NCBI GenBank assembly: GCA_963565915.1
Contig: OY751492.1
Span: 248,001 to 312,000, forward strand
Origin: Entoloma clypeatum
Lineage: Eukaryota > Basidiomycota > Agaricomycetes > Agaricales > Entolomataceae
Length of the DNA: 64,000 bases
Direction of reading: 5' to 3'
The position numbers and the translations under genes are program-made. The notes below the pieces were generated by a model. The model saw only the letters and a list, made by a program, of their open reading frames with translations, was not told the origin of the DNA and searched no databases. Below are positions 21,373 through 31,547 of the stretch, piece by piece (the stretch's first letter is position 1; each line of letters starts with the position of its first letter).

Positions 21373-24020
21373 ATGCGATCGCTGGTCTTTATAATTATCC
21401 CCATTCTCCCTCTCAACGCTCTCGCCGTCACCATCTACTATCCTCCTGGCCAACAACCTCTTTCTCCGACAGAGACAGCATCCGCGGCGAACTACACGGG
21501 CGCAGCGGCATACAATCCGACCGTTCTGAATCCGCCCCCAGTTCCCAACCCGCTCAGCACTCAGTTTACTATCCAGCTTCAGAATGGTGGCACCCCAGGG
21601 GTCTCCATTACCCAAGAAGGGTCATTTCTCGGGTTTTCAATAGAAATGTCGGTCGTGAATCAAGTTTGTGAGTTTGGTTAATCCTCTCTTGATTGTATCT
21701 TCGGTTTTTCTGCCGTGGCATTCTGATGATTTTCATGGTTTGCCAGTGGGCAGAAATTCGTAAGTCACCTTGCTAAAGTCCCAAGCTCAACGCCCAACGT
21801 TGTTAGGACGGTGATCCAAGTCCCTTTCCTCAACCTGATGGCCAACCTCCAACAACGTGCGGGAATGGTCAAGATTCGCGTCGGCGGGAACACACAAGAA
21901 ACAGCCACACTTGTCGAGAGCACTCCCGATGGGAGGATTCTAGAGAAGGATATCTCTGGCGTTTCGAACCCGGTCTGCACAGCCCCTCCAAATTCGGCCG
22001 CATATACCCAACTTACCCATCATGATAGACGCAAACGCCGCCATTAATCTTTACCCCAGATATGCTCTACATGATGAGTAACATCTCGTCTTTTGTGAAC
22101 GTCCGTTGGTATCTAGGTTCGAACCGCATATCGTTTTTAAATGTCTCTGCTGACAAGTCGTCTGAAGGAATACCTTTCAACGACACCAACAACTTCCGAC
22201 TCGCAATCGCCGAGCAAGGACAGGCTATCCTTGGGGACTATCTCATCGGCATCCAAGCGGGAAATGAGCCGGATCTTTACGCCCGCCATGGCCATCGCCC
22301 TTCGGTAGGTTCTCAACCATCTTACGCCGTTTAGTTCCTTGGAAATCCATGAATCGACAGACGTATGGACCATACGACTACGTCGGCGAGATCTACAACC
22401 TCCTTAGCGCCATGTCAGGCCCAGAACATGACATCAACCGCAACCTTCTCATCGGACCCAACATCGCGACGGGTGACTGGATCCCCGAAGACGTGTGGAA
22501 CACCGGTTTTGTCGACACCTTCAGCGCGAACCTGGCTTATCTGGCTGTTGAAAAGTGGGTTATCCTTCAGCAAAACGCCGACAGAATCTGACTTCTATTA
22601 TAGTTATCCAGCAGATAATTGTTTTGCCCAGTTCGGCATCGGCAAGCCCGTGGACGTGCAAGCCGAGTTCCAAACCTACCTCAACCACAACGCGGGGAAG
22701 ACGATCATAAACAAATATTTGAATTCGACGGCGTATGTGCAGACGAAAGGCAAGAAGCTTTTGATGTTTGAGACGAACACGGCGTCATGTGGAGGGTTTC
22801 CTGGAATCAGTGATGCTTTCGGGGGTGAGCTTCAGTCGTCTTTGCAAGTGAATTGAGACCGATCTTGTGGTCAGCTGCGCTTTGGGGGCTGGATTATACG
22901 TTACAAATGGCGTATTCGAACTTTTCCGGGGCTTTGTTCCATGTCGGTGGACAAAATGTCTTTTATAACGTACGTTTCTTCATTCTCCTTCATTTCTTGT
23001 GTTTTGAACATTTTTTGCAAGCCATTCACGCCTCCACCAACGAATCAGACCACGTTCCACCAATGGACGATCGGACCTATATACTATGCGGCTTTGATCA
23101 CGTCCGAAACGCTTGGGCCGTCAAATAAGTCACAGGTATATGCGCCGATTCTCACTTGATATTCACTTCTATGACCTTTCTTTCAGGTGCTCGATCTCAA
23201 AGCAAACTCGGACAATATTTACACCCCTGCTTATGCAATTTATGAAGACGGCAACCCTGTGCGCGTGGCGTTGTTCAATTTTGTGTCGGATAGGAGTGGA
23301 GCGAGCGCGCTGAATGTAGGAATAAGTGTGGGTGGTGGACAAGGCGGGGATGCGACGCCGGAGCAGGTTCATGTCAAGTGTGTTTTTTTTTCTGCTGAGC
23401 GTCTCTTTGACCTAGGGCTGATGGGAAAACAACGCATGCTGTAGATATTTCTTGGCGGATTCCGTGGCGCAAAAGGGCAACTTTACGTGGGCCGGCCAGG
23501 TCAGATTTACCCCCCCCCCCCTCCCACTTGCGTCGATGCACCGCAGGCTCGATAACTGATCAACCCCCCAAACCCGCATATACAGACCTTCGGGGACCAT
23601 TTCGCGTCAGATGGGCGTCCCATGGGCACGGAGAGCGTCACCACCATCGCCTGCACTACCACCTCACCCGCCGCTCCGACCCAAAGGACCTGCCAAATCC
23701 CAGTCCCGGCGCCGGGCTTTGCCCTCGTGTTCCTCTCCGACTCTGCCCTCGCCGCATCGGAGAGCGGCGGGGGGGAGGCGACGACGTTCCCGACGACGGC
23801 GGAGACGAGGACGCGGAACACGGTGACGATTGATCGGGAGGTGTTGGCGACGAGCAATGGGCATTCGGGGATGGGCCCTGGGAGGGGGGCCAGGTTGGGG
23901 AGTACGAGCGCGGGGAGTGCGAGCGGAGGAGTGGAGATGAGGGTGGTGAAGGTTAGTGTGGGGGTGGTCGTGGGTGTGGTCGGTGCGGTGGTCGTGGGTG
24001 TGGGGATGGTTTTGGGGTGA
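21373..24020 (+). CDS. Secreted/anchored GH79 beta-glucuronidase-like glycoside hydrolase, 667 aa
   Basis: Twelve exons join in phase: 21373-21667, 21747-21759, 21807-21972, 22029-22116, 22168-22304, 22361-22554, 22604-22824, 22875-22969, 23022-23135, 23187-23377, 23445-23499, 23586-24020. The N-terminus is a signal peptide (MRSLVFIIIPILPLNALA). The acid/base Glu is predicted at 221 (AGNEPD) and the nucleophile Glu at 354 (MFETNTASC), followed by a GH79 C-terminal beta domain. Residues after about 560 are Ser/Thr/Gly-rich and end in a Val/Gly hydrophobic stretch, suggesting a GPI signal or membrane anchor at the cell surface. Family members release glucuronic acid from proteoglycan-type glycans. 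ATG 21373 is chosen because it starts the signal peptide. Confidence 0.88.
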
Positions 24021-24933
24021 GCTTTGGGATGAGCAGTATTTTTCTTTTCTTCTTGCGCTCTCTTGGAGATTTTTGGACTTTTTCGAGCTTTGGGGCGATG
24101 CGGAGAGTGAGGGTGGTGCTGTTTAAGGTGTACATAGAAGTCCTTGTGGAATCAGTAGTGTATATCAATTGGTGTTCGTGTCGTACTGTTGAGAATGGAG
24201 GAAATATTGTGCAGTAATTTGAGGATGGCCGTTCTGAACTCCTATTCCAACAACTATTGGGTATCGATAGTGGTCTGTAACTATAACTTGGATATCTACG
24301 TATACTATGTATGGGTATCGACGTGTTCCTACTAAATATATATGCATATGGGTATCGTGTTCCTAAGCAATAAAATTATAAATTTCCATTAGGACCCTTC
24401 TGTCCGGGTTGCTGCCCTTCATCGCCATAACCGACTCGCGAAGATCTCGCATCTCTGCCTCCTGGGCCCCCTCATTCCCGGCCGTGCGTATGCGGTTGTC
24501 GCCATCAACCAGCAGAGTGATGGCGGCCCTTGAAAGGCGCTGCGAAATCTTGGGCTTGGCGACGACGAAGTCGATCGGGTATCTTTGATTGTGGAGGTAT
24601 TCTCGGCTGATGCAAAGACTTGAAAGGATCTTATTGAATCCCGCGTCCAGAAGGATTCGGTGGTGGATGGGGCCAATCGCCTTTCGAGGTCGAGGTTTTT
24701 TAATTAGATGCAAGTGTGTGGTTACAGGGGAAGAGCGAATCGTACTACCTTGTTTAGCCTTGCCTCCTGCTTCTGAATTCTCGCATCGAAAGTTTTTCTT
24801 GATGCCGACGCGGCACTTCGCAACACTGAATTTTCGTCCTCTAGCCGTCGGACCCTTGCCTTCAACCCCGAATTCTCCTCCTTCAGGATGTCGACCTCTT
24901 TGACCAGAATGTCGACCTCTTTGACCAAAAAAT

Positions 24934-25243
24934 TGTTGAAACTTTTCCCATCACGTAGATTAGATTAGATTAGATTACATCACGTGACCTTTACATATCT
25001 TCATTACATACTTGTTTGGTTGGTACAAACAGTAGTACGGTATATAAGACCAGGAAACTGTCAATACCAACAAGTTGTCTCTTGACTCTTAACCAGCTCC
25101 ATCGCTCTCACCAGCCTCAACCGCTCTCACTAGCCTTACCCCCTCCAAACCATGTAAGTGACCATAGCGGTATCGTAGAGTACTTCCACTGTAGCTATGT
25201 TGCTCAGTACACCTGTGGCTAGCGCCCAGGTGGAACTTCAACA
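24934..25243 (+). repeat. 5' LTR of copia 1 with promoter
   Basis: U3 has four GATTA units (about 24958-24978), then the palindromic E-box TCACGTGA (CACGTG at 24981-24986), and TATATAAG at 25041-25048. Downstream, CCATGTAAGTG at 25150-25160 contains an ATG immediately followed by TAA and doubles as a splice donor (GTAAGT from 25154). Confidence 0.93.
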
Positions 25244-25594
25244 GGTTATGGGCCCCGGATAGCAGAGGGATCTGGGAAACGCTGGCAACAGCGAGTACCT
25301 GCCCACTCTACCCTGGTTGGCAAGGAACCGATCGAAAGATCTAGGTTCTGAGTCATACTTCTTCACATATGAACCTGGGAACGTCATTACGACAAGTACC
25401 TGTCATGAGACGTCCCTAAGGGGATTGACCTAGTACACTCCATGTGGAAACGTTGATCGCACCTTATACGTTTCTGACATATAAAGGGTTTTCCCGTGAC
25501 CGCTATTCCTAAAGGGAATATGTCATAAGGAATCATTTAATTGTTTTCTTGAATCATATTCATAACACATCACTGATTGGGAACCCTTTCTTAG
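25154..25594 (+). promoter_or_regulatory. Predicted leader intron of copia 1
   Basis: A GTAAGTGA donor inside the LTR and a pyrimidine-rich CCCTTTCTTAG acceptor 12 bases before the polyprotein ATG define a 441-bp intron covering the LTR end and the primer-binding site. Both sites are kept in copia 2 (38271-38712) and copia 3 (63512-63947). In copia 3 the overlapping ATG is lost while the donor stays. Confidence 0.55.
25244..25258 (+). promoter_or_regulatory. Copia 1 primer-binding site (initiator tRNA-Met anticodon region)
   Basis: GGTTATGGGCCCCGG directly abuts the LTR. Its complement contains GGGCCCATAACC, the expected anticodon stem-loop of initiator tRNA-Met, rather than a tRNA 3' end. 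Drosophila copia uses a cleaved half-molecule of this tRNA in the same way. The same site follows the LTR of copia 2 and copia 3. Confidence 0.7.
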
Positions 25595-25605
25595 ATTCAT
25601 CTACA

Positions 25606-28600
25606 ATGTCCACCTCTCGCTCTGCTCTTGACATCATCACCCCCTTCGACGGTATCGACTACCAGAGCTGGGCCGAAAAAATGAAGTCTTACCTCCTCCA
25701 TCAAGGAGTCTGGCGCATTGTCTCTGGCGACATCACTCGTCCCGTGATCGCTGACTTCACCACCACGGTCTCCACCCCTGGTCCCACCGCCGCTGCTCCC
25801 CCTGTACTGACTACCACAATCGACCAGCCCGGCTTCCGTAAGGAAGAAAAAGCCTGGGTCAGGGACGACGACGTAGCTCTCGGGGCGATACGCCTAAAAG
25901 TCTCTGAGGCGATCAGACGTCACATCAAGGATAGCACCTCGGCACTTGACGCATGGAAGGAGCTAAAAGATAACTACTCCAAAGTATCCCCGGCCGTCAT
26001 CTTCGGCGACTTCAAGGCCGCCGCCACCTACAAACTGTCTGGACGCGACCCCGTACCTGAAATCGAACGCCTGGGGTCTCTTTTTGCTCGGCTCGCCGAC
26101 TCGAAATTTGTCGTCCCCGATCTGATGCAGGCAATGATCCTGGCCAATGCGATTCCCGACGCCTGGTCGTCACTCTCCACCGCCCTTTTCCAGGTCTACG
26201 ACGCCGACGATTTCACCTACAAAGCTGTCGCCGAAAGCATCATCTCGGAGTACAGGCGCAAGTATTCGGTTGGGTCTACTCGTGTGTCCAATGAGCAGGC
26301 CCGGAAAATCTCCGGGACAAAGCGCAAGGGGCAGGACCCCAAATGGGAAAGGCAGCAGAAGCCGAGTACCTCGCAAAACGATGCTGACGAGCAGCCTAAC
26401 TCGGCCGACCCAAGTACCGCTTCTGAGAAGAAGAAGGGAAAGGGACGTTGGCGCAATCAGAAGAAAAGCGCCAACACTGCGGACAACGCGTCCGAACATG
26501 TGGAGGAAACGGTTGAGTTTGTTGCTCCCGCCATCCACTTCCCTCCTCTTCCGGCACCATCCTTCACCACCGTCACTGGTCGCGGGAAAACGACAAGTAC
26601 CGCACAGCCCGATTCCGCAAAGATGCAGTCGCTCCTGCAACGAATGAACCCCCCCCCGTCACAGTACACCGGACTTCCTTCTGGAAAACCATCCGTGTGG
26701 AAAAAGAACGACCATGTCCGCAAACTCGCACGCGGCATCGGTGCTCGCCCCTCAGGATCGAATCTTCGCATCCTAGACACCATCATCCCTGACATCGACG
26801 AAAGGCCGGCTAAACAGCGTCGCGTAGCCCCGTCGATAGAAGATTCGCTGAAGATGATGGACATAGACCATCAAAGCGAGCGGATGGGGCCGGAACAATT
26901 CGAAGATGGGCTCATTGAACTCGACGGTTCGTCATCTTCCTCTCCTGAATCTGACCAATTAAGGAAAGCTAATAACACCTCCTTACAGACGTGTAAAATA
27001 TTAGCTAGTACTAGTGCAGAATGTATGGATCACATTGACAACGATCTATATAAAAAATATACAAAGCACTTTGCGTCATGCACACACTGTAAGGAGAAAA
27101 AACGCGCACAATGGATCTTAGACTCCGGTGCCTCGTTACACTTTACCTATGAGTTCAAGGACTTCGCGTACTACAGGCCTCTCAAGGCTAAGCGATTTGT
27201 CCAAACAGCTGAAAAGGGAAAGAAACTGGAAATTCTCGGAGTTGGGGCCGTTCCAGTACGGCATACCCTAAATGGGGAAGTAAAAACCCACCTTCTCCGA
27301 CCTGTATTCTACATTCCGGACATGGACACACGCCTATTGTCCCTAGGTGTCTTCCTTAATCACGGATACAAAGTAGACGGAATGCGTGGAGAAATCAACA
27401 TCTCCAAAGGACAGAACAAAATACAGTTCTCGCCTCACATTCTCGGACAAACCATTTATTGGTTAGACACTGAAATACGCCTTGACCAGATCCATGCGAT
27501 CTCTAGCGAAATCACTGTCGAAACCTGGCACAAACGCCTTGGCCACCCAAATGACCAAGCGCTCAATAAGATTCCCACCAGTACCAAAGGAGTACCCAAA
27601 ACGCTAGTACGTGAGAAATCACAGGAAAGCTGCACGGGGTGTCTAAAAGGGAAAATGCCGAATCAATCTTATCCTAACTCAATGACAAGGGCTGTCAAAC
27701 CCTTTGATTTGATCCATTCGGATTTGAAGCAGATATCCACGGCATCGTACCATAAGTACAAATATTTCCTTACCTTTTTGGACGATTTTTCATCCCATGT
27801 CTGGGTCGTCTTGCTTAGGAAGAAGTCAGGTGCCATCACGGCGCTGAAACAATTCCTTGCGATGATCCAGAATCAATTTGCCGCTACCCCTAAAAAGTGG
27901 CGGGTTGATGGAGGTGGAGAATTTGACGAATACAAGGATGTACTTGCCGATCATGGAATTCTGATCGATGTCACGCTCCCATATCAGCACCAGCAGAATG
28001 GTAGAGCAGAAAGGATCAATCGAACACTATGGGAAAAATCTCAGGCATTACGCTTCGATGCATGCTTACCGCCCATGTGGTGGGAATTCTGTTTGGAACA
28101 CGCAGCATTTCTCTACAACAGAACCCCCATGCAGCGTCTTGAATGGAAAACCCCTTACTTCAGGGTGACCAATGAGATCCCCGACATGTCTAGTGTCAGA
28201 GTATTCGGATGTCAGGCATATGTATATATCCCAAAGGAGAAACGTAGGAACTCCCTGGAATCAAGATCCCGATTGATGATTTATCTCGGATCGAAACCAG
28301 GGGTCAAAGGATACCGCTTCATGGATCCTGAGACCAACACGATTTTCATGGGTGGGAAAGCTATCTTTGATGAAAGCAAGTACCCTAGATGCCACATTGA
28401 CCCGTTGCCAGAAAACCACCCAGAAATGGAAAACCCAGAGCCGGCTGATGAGTTTGAGGATCTCATTCCTGGCAGCAACGATGACGATAGTCACAACGAA
28501 ACACCTCATATCCCAGTTCCCATTGAACAGGATCAACCTGAATCAGACAACGAACTGCCTGCTAGTGAGCCTGATGACGAACCGCGAGTACCCACTCCAC

Positions 28601-30333
28601 AACCCGAGCAAGTACCAGATCGACCGATCAGGGAACGACGAGTTCGGAAGATGCCAGGAAGCATTTATGGGGAAGACACTCCAGCGTCTGATCTTGAAAA
28701 ATTAGATCGAAGACGGAGATTGGGCGGTCAAACGGCATGGATGAATGACCTCCTGATGGAGGCAATATCAGTCCAAGTTGGCATCGTTGAAATGTCCCAT
28801 AAAGACATATACCCTCTTCCAAACAAAGAAGACTGGTATGCGGCTGAACGTAAAGAGCTAGATATGCTCAAACGCCGCGGGGTGATCACGGAGCTAGTAC
28901 CCCTGCCTGCAGGGAGGAAAGCTCTAAGGAACAAATGGGTTTACAACGAAAAGTCCGATGGGCGTCTGAAAGCGCGCCTCGTCGCAAAAGGCTTCTCACA
29001 GGTAGAAGGGATCGACTTTGATCAGATCTTCTCACCAGTCGTAAGATATGAAACCGTCCGGCTAATACTGGCATTGACAGCCCTTGAAGGGTGGTTCATG
29101 ACTCTATTGGACGTCTCATCAGCCTTCCTCTATGGAACGCTCCGTGAAGTCATCTATATGCGACAGCCTGAGGGCTACATAGTAAAAGGGAAAGAACACC
29201 TCGTGTACCAACTATTCAAAGCTCTATATGGACTTAAGCAGGCCGCATTAGCCTGGTGGAGGGAACTTGATTCCTCCATGAAAAAGCTCGGCTTTGTCCG
29301 GCTTCACTCCGATGCGGGAGTATTCATTCACAAAAGTACCAACGGGGAAATTGTAATTGCCGTCATCTATGTCGACGACTCTGCTTTTCTCGGCACAAAC
29401 AGGGAATATACGCTAGAAAAGAAGAAGGCCTTCATGACAACATGGGAATGTAGGGACCTAGGTCACCTAGTGCCCGATGGGGAACCAAAGGAATTTCTCT
29501 CAATCCAAATAAGGCAACGTGGGAAGAGGATCTTCATTGATCAAGTACCTTACCTTGAGAAAATTCTGGCACGCATGGGGATGAGCGAATCCAATGCCAC
29601 CCATACCCCACTCCCTACGGGCTACAAACCCATGGCATCCGAAGATGAACCCAATGCGGAACTCCGATCTAAGTACCAATCCGTCATCGGATCACTCCTA
29701 TATCTGATGATTGGAACGAGGCCTGACATCTGCTTCGCTGTAATCAAAATGTCCCAATTTTCCGCAAATCCCACCAGACGCCATTTAGAGGTGGCTAGGG
29801 ATATTTGCAGATATTTGAAGGCAACGAAAAATTACGCGATCATGTATGATGGGGACTCAGGGAAAGGGATCTATGCATTCACAGACTCCGACTGGGCGTC
29901 AGATGAAAACACGAGGAGGTCTACCACCGGCTTCTTCATATCACTGGCGTCTGGAGCGATAACATGGGTATCATCGGCGCAAAAGACCATCGCCCTCTCT
30001 TCCACAGAAGCAGAGTACATGGCGTTATCAGATTGCAGTCGCGCAGCAACATGGCTGAGAAGCATGCTTGCCGAACTTGGAATGCAGATTGGATCAGTAC
30101 CGATCTACGGAGATAACAACGGCTCCGTCTTTATCGCATCCAACCCTGTAACTGAGAAGCGATCCAAGCACATTGACGTGCGATTCCACTTCGTCAGAGA
30201 AAAAGTCTCCGAAGGAATTATTACGGTCGAATTCATCGAAGGAGTGAATAACCCTGCAGACCTTTTGACTAAAAATCTGGGGAAAATCCTCTTTTCCAAG
30301 TTTATCCCGTACTTCGGACTGATAAAGAACTAG
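25606..30333 (+). CDS. Copia 1 Gag-Pol polyprotein, 1575 aa, intact
   Basis: One uninterrupted ORF. Domains: Gag (DGIDYQSWAEKMKSYLL, about residues 12-200), protease (WILDSGAS, about 503), the pre-integrase zinc region (HKRLGH...CTGCLKGK), an integrase core with Asp about 706, Asp about 768 and Glu about 801 (NGRAERINRT), RT with YVDD about 1255, and RNase H (DSDWASDENTRRSTTGF about 1427; SSTEAEYMAL). I see no CCHC knuckle between Gag and protease, only CTHC just before the protease. The ATG at 25606 is chosen because the open frame before it is non-coding leader and the predicted acceptor lies just upstream. All catalytic residues checked are present. Confidence 0.95.
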   Translation: MSTSRSALDIITPFDGIDYQSWAEKMKSYLLHQGVWRIVSGDITRPVIADFTTTVSTPGPTAAAPPVLTTTIDQPGFRKEEKAWVRDDDVALGAIRLKVSEAIRRHIKDSTSALDAWKELKDNYSKVSPAVIFGDFKAAATYKLSGRDPVPEIERLGSLFARLADSKFVVPDLMQAMILANAIPDAWSSLSTALFQVYDADDFTYKAVAESIISEYRRKYSVGSTRVSNEQARKISGTKRKGQDPKWERQQKPSTSQNDADEQPNSADPSTASEKKKGKGRWRNQKKSANTADNASEHVEETVEFVAPAIHFPPLPAPSFTTVTGRGKTTSTAQPDSAKMQSLLQRMNPPPSQYTGLPSGKPSVWKKNDHVRKLARGIGARPSGSNLRILDTIIPDIDERPAKQRRVAPSIEDSLKMMDIDHQSERMGPEQFEDGLIELDGSSSSSPESDQLRKANNTSLQTCKILASTSAECMDHIDNDLYKKYTKHFASCTHCKEKKRAQWILDSGASLHFTYEFKDFAYYRPLKAKRFVQTAEKGKKLEILGVGAVPVRHTLNGEVKTHLLRPVFYIPDMDTRLLSLGVFLNHGYKVDGMRGEINISKGQNKIQFSPHILGQTIYWLDTEIRLDQIHAISSEITVETWHKRLGHPNDQALNKIPTSTKGVPKTLVREKSQESCTGCLKGKMPNQSYPNSMTRAVKPFDLIHSDLKQISTASYHKYKYFLTFLDDFSSHVWVVLLRKKSGAITALKQFLAMIQNQFAATPKKWRVDGGGEFDEYKDVLADHGILIDVTLPYQHQQNGRAERINRTLWEKSQALRFDACLPPMWWEFCLEHAAFLYNRTPMQRLEWKTPYFRVTNEIPDMSSVRVFGCQAYVYIPKEKRRNSLESRSRLMIYLGSKPGVKGYRFMDPETNTIFMGGKAIFDESKYPRCHIDPLPENHPEMENPEPADEFEDLIPGSNDDDSHNETPHIPVPIEQDQPESDNELPASEPDDEPRVPTPQPEQVPDRPIRERRVRKMPGSIYGEDTPASDLEKLDRRRRLGGQTAWMNDLLMEAISVQVGIVEMSHKDIYPLPNKEDWYAAERKELDMLKRRGVITELVPLPAGRKALRNKWVYNEKSDGRLKARLVAKGFSQVEGIDFDQIFSPVVRYETVRLILALTALEGWFMTLLDVSSAFLYGTLREVIYMRQPEGYIVKGKEHLVYQLFKALYGLKQAALAWWRELDSSMKKLGFVRLHSDAGVFIHKSTNGEIVIAVIYVDDSAFLGTNREYTLEKKKAFMTTWECRDLGHLVPDGEPKEFLSIQIRQRGKRIFIDQVPYLEKILARMGMSESNATHTPLPTGYKPMASEDEPNAELRSKYQSVIGSLLYLMIGTRPDICFAVIKMSQFSANPTRRHLEVARDICRYLKATKNYAIMYDGDSGKGIYAFTDSDWASDENTRRSTTGFFISLASGAITWVSSAQKTIALSSTEAEYMALSDCSRAATWLRSMLAELGMQIGSVPIYGDNNGSVFIASNPVTEKRSKHIDVRFHFVREKVSEGIITVEFIEGVNNPADLLTKNLGKILFSKFIPYFGLIKN

Positions 30334-30408
30334 GCGAAACAAAAGTACCTATATATATGTGGGAAAAAAATAAGATGTATTTAGAAGTATGTACTAAATA
30401 TGGGGGGG

Positions 30409-30718
30409 TGTTGAAACTTTTCCCATCACGTAGATTAGATTAGATTAGATTACATCACGTGACCTTTACATATCTTCATTACATACTTGTTTGGTTGGTA
30501 CAAACAGTAGTACGGTATATAAGACCAGGAAACTGTCAATACCAACAAGTTGTCTCTTGACTCTTAACCAGCTCCATCGCTCTCACCAGCCTCAACCGCT
30601 CTCACTAGCCTTACCCCCTCCAAACCATGTAAGTGACCATAGCGGTATCGTAGAGTACTTCCACTGTAGCTATGTTGCTCAGTACACCTGTGGCTAGCGC
30701 CCAGGTGGAACTTCAACA
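30409..30718 (+). repeat. 3' LTR of copia 1
   Basis: Identical to the 5' LTR and preceded by the polypurine run GGGGGGG at 30402-30408. Followed by the AAAAT target duplication. Confidence 0.95.
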
Positions 30719-31350
30719 AAAATCAATTCTATCCCCCATCTGCCGCGTGATCTCCGCCATTTCCGCCTTCAACAGAGCGACACTGCCCTGAGTCAGCTGA
30801 TTGGTCATAGGATCGGTTGCGAGGGTAGTCGGAGCACCTGAAGTGATGATTGATCATCGTTGTGCCCCAGAATATGAAACTTACTTTTTTTTTTCTTGGT
30901 TCTTTTCTTCTTCTTCGTCGTTTCAGAAGTTGTGTTTGAAATAAGGTCCATTTGGGATGATTTCGAATGAAGTTCAGCTTGCAAATCAACAAAGACGGAG
31001 TGTTGGGATGGAGGGGGATGGAGATGTATGGCCATTTTCGTCTGACCATTGGGAAGAATGTCGGCAAAAGTAAGCGGCGGATTGATGGTGGCGTTGATTG
31101 TAGGGACTGTGGCGCATGTCAGCTCAATTATTAAAGTTGACACGATCAAAGGCAAACCATTTGGGAAAAAGGTCTCGGTGCCTTTAACGAAAGCCGTTCC
31201 TCCGGCGGCGTTAATGCTCGCCAGGGCGCTGTTAATCATCGGGGGCAGTTCCTGATTGACGACATCTGTCGCCTTGCGTGATGTTGTATATTGATGGGGA
31301 GGAAGGGACAGAAGAAGGGATATGTCGATCATTCGAGTTGAGGGGGGCAT

Positions 31351-31547
31351 GATGCGGATGTCTGTGCGACGGTCAGGAATTTATATATTGCTACATAAAA
31401 GGGGTTCTGAGATGTCTGGCTTGCCATACTTACATAATCGGGCCGCGGGGTTTCAATCGCTATGGTGGAGGCGGTTAATATTTAATCGCCGGGTTGGTGG
31501 TACTCATATTTGGCTGCCGCGCCTGGCAGGAACTCACCCACCGCGTT
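31351..31547. other. Spacer between coiled-coil gene and R1 copy 2
   Basis: About 200 bp upstream of the minus-strand coiled-coil gene, so probably its promoter region. No clear motif assigned. Confidence 0.35.

Larger units (their letters stand above)
24934..30718 (+). mobile_element. Ty1/copia retrotransposon copia 1, complete, identical LTRs
   Basis: A 5785-bp element with two 310-bp LTRs that I find identical base for base (24934-25243 and 30409-30718), flanked by AAAAT (24929-24933 and 30719-30723). LTRs begin TGTTGAA and end TTCAACA. A primer-binding site directly follows the left LTR, a single long ORF fills the inside, and a run of seven G precedes the right LTR. Identical LTRs and an intact ORF indicate very recent insertion and possible present-day activity. 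Confidence 0.96.
24363..31350 (-). pseudogene. Coiled-coil protein gene split by copia 1
   Basis: Exon 1 is 31350-30885; exon 2 is 30837-30719 plus 24928-24749, cut by copia 1; exon 3 is 24680-24363. Ignoring the element and one copy of the AAAAT duplication, the exons keep one frame of 361 codons. The protein has a polar N-terminus, a Lys-rich patch (KKKKRTKKKK), a heptad coiled coil (QLTQGSVALLKAEMAEITRQ, then KEVDILKEENSGLKARVRRL on the far side) and a C-terminal domain (HHRILLDAGFNKILSS) that I do not recognise. The element sits between the two coiled-coil parts. A CpG-depleted copy of its 3' end lies at 55540-56400. Confidence 0.75.
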
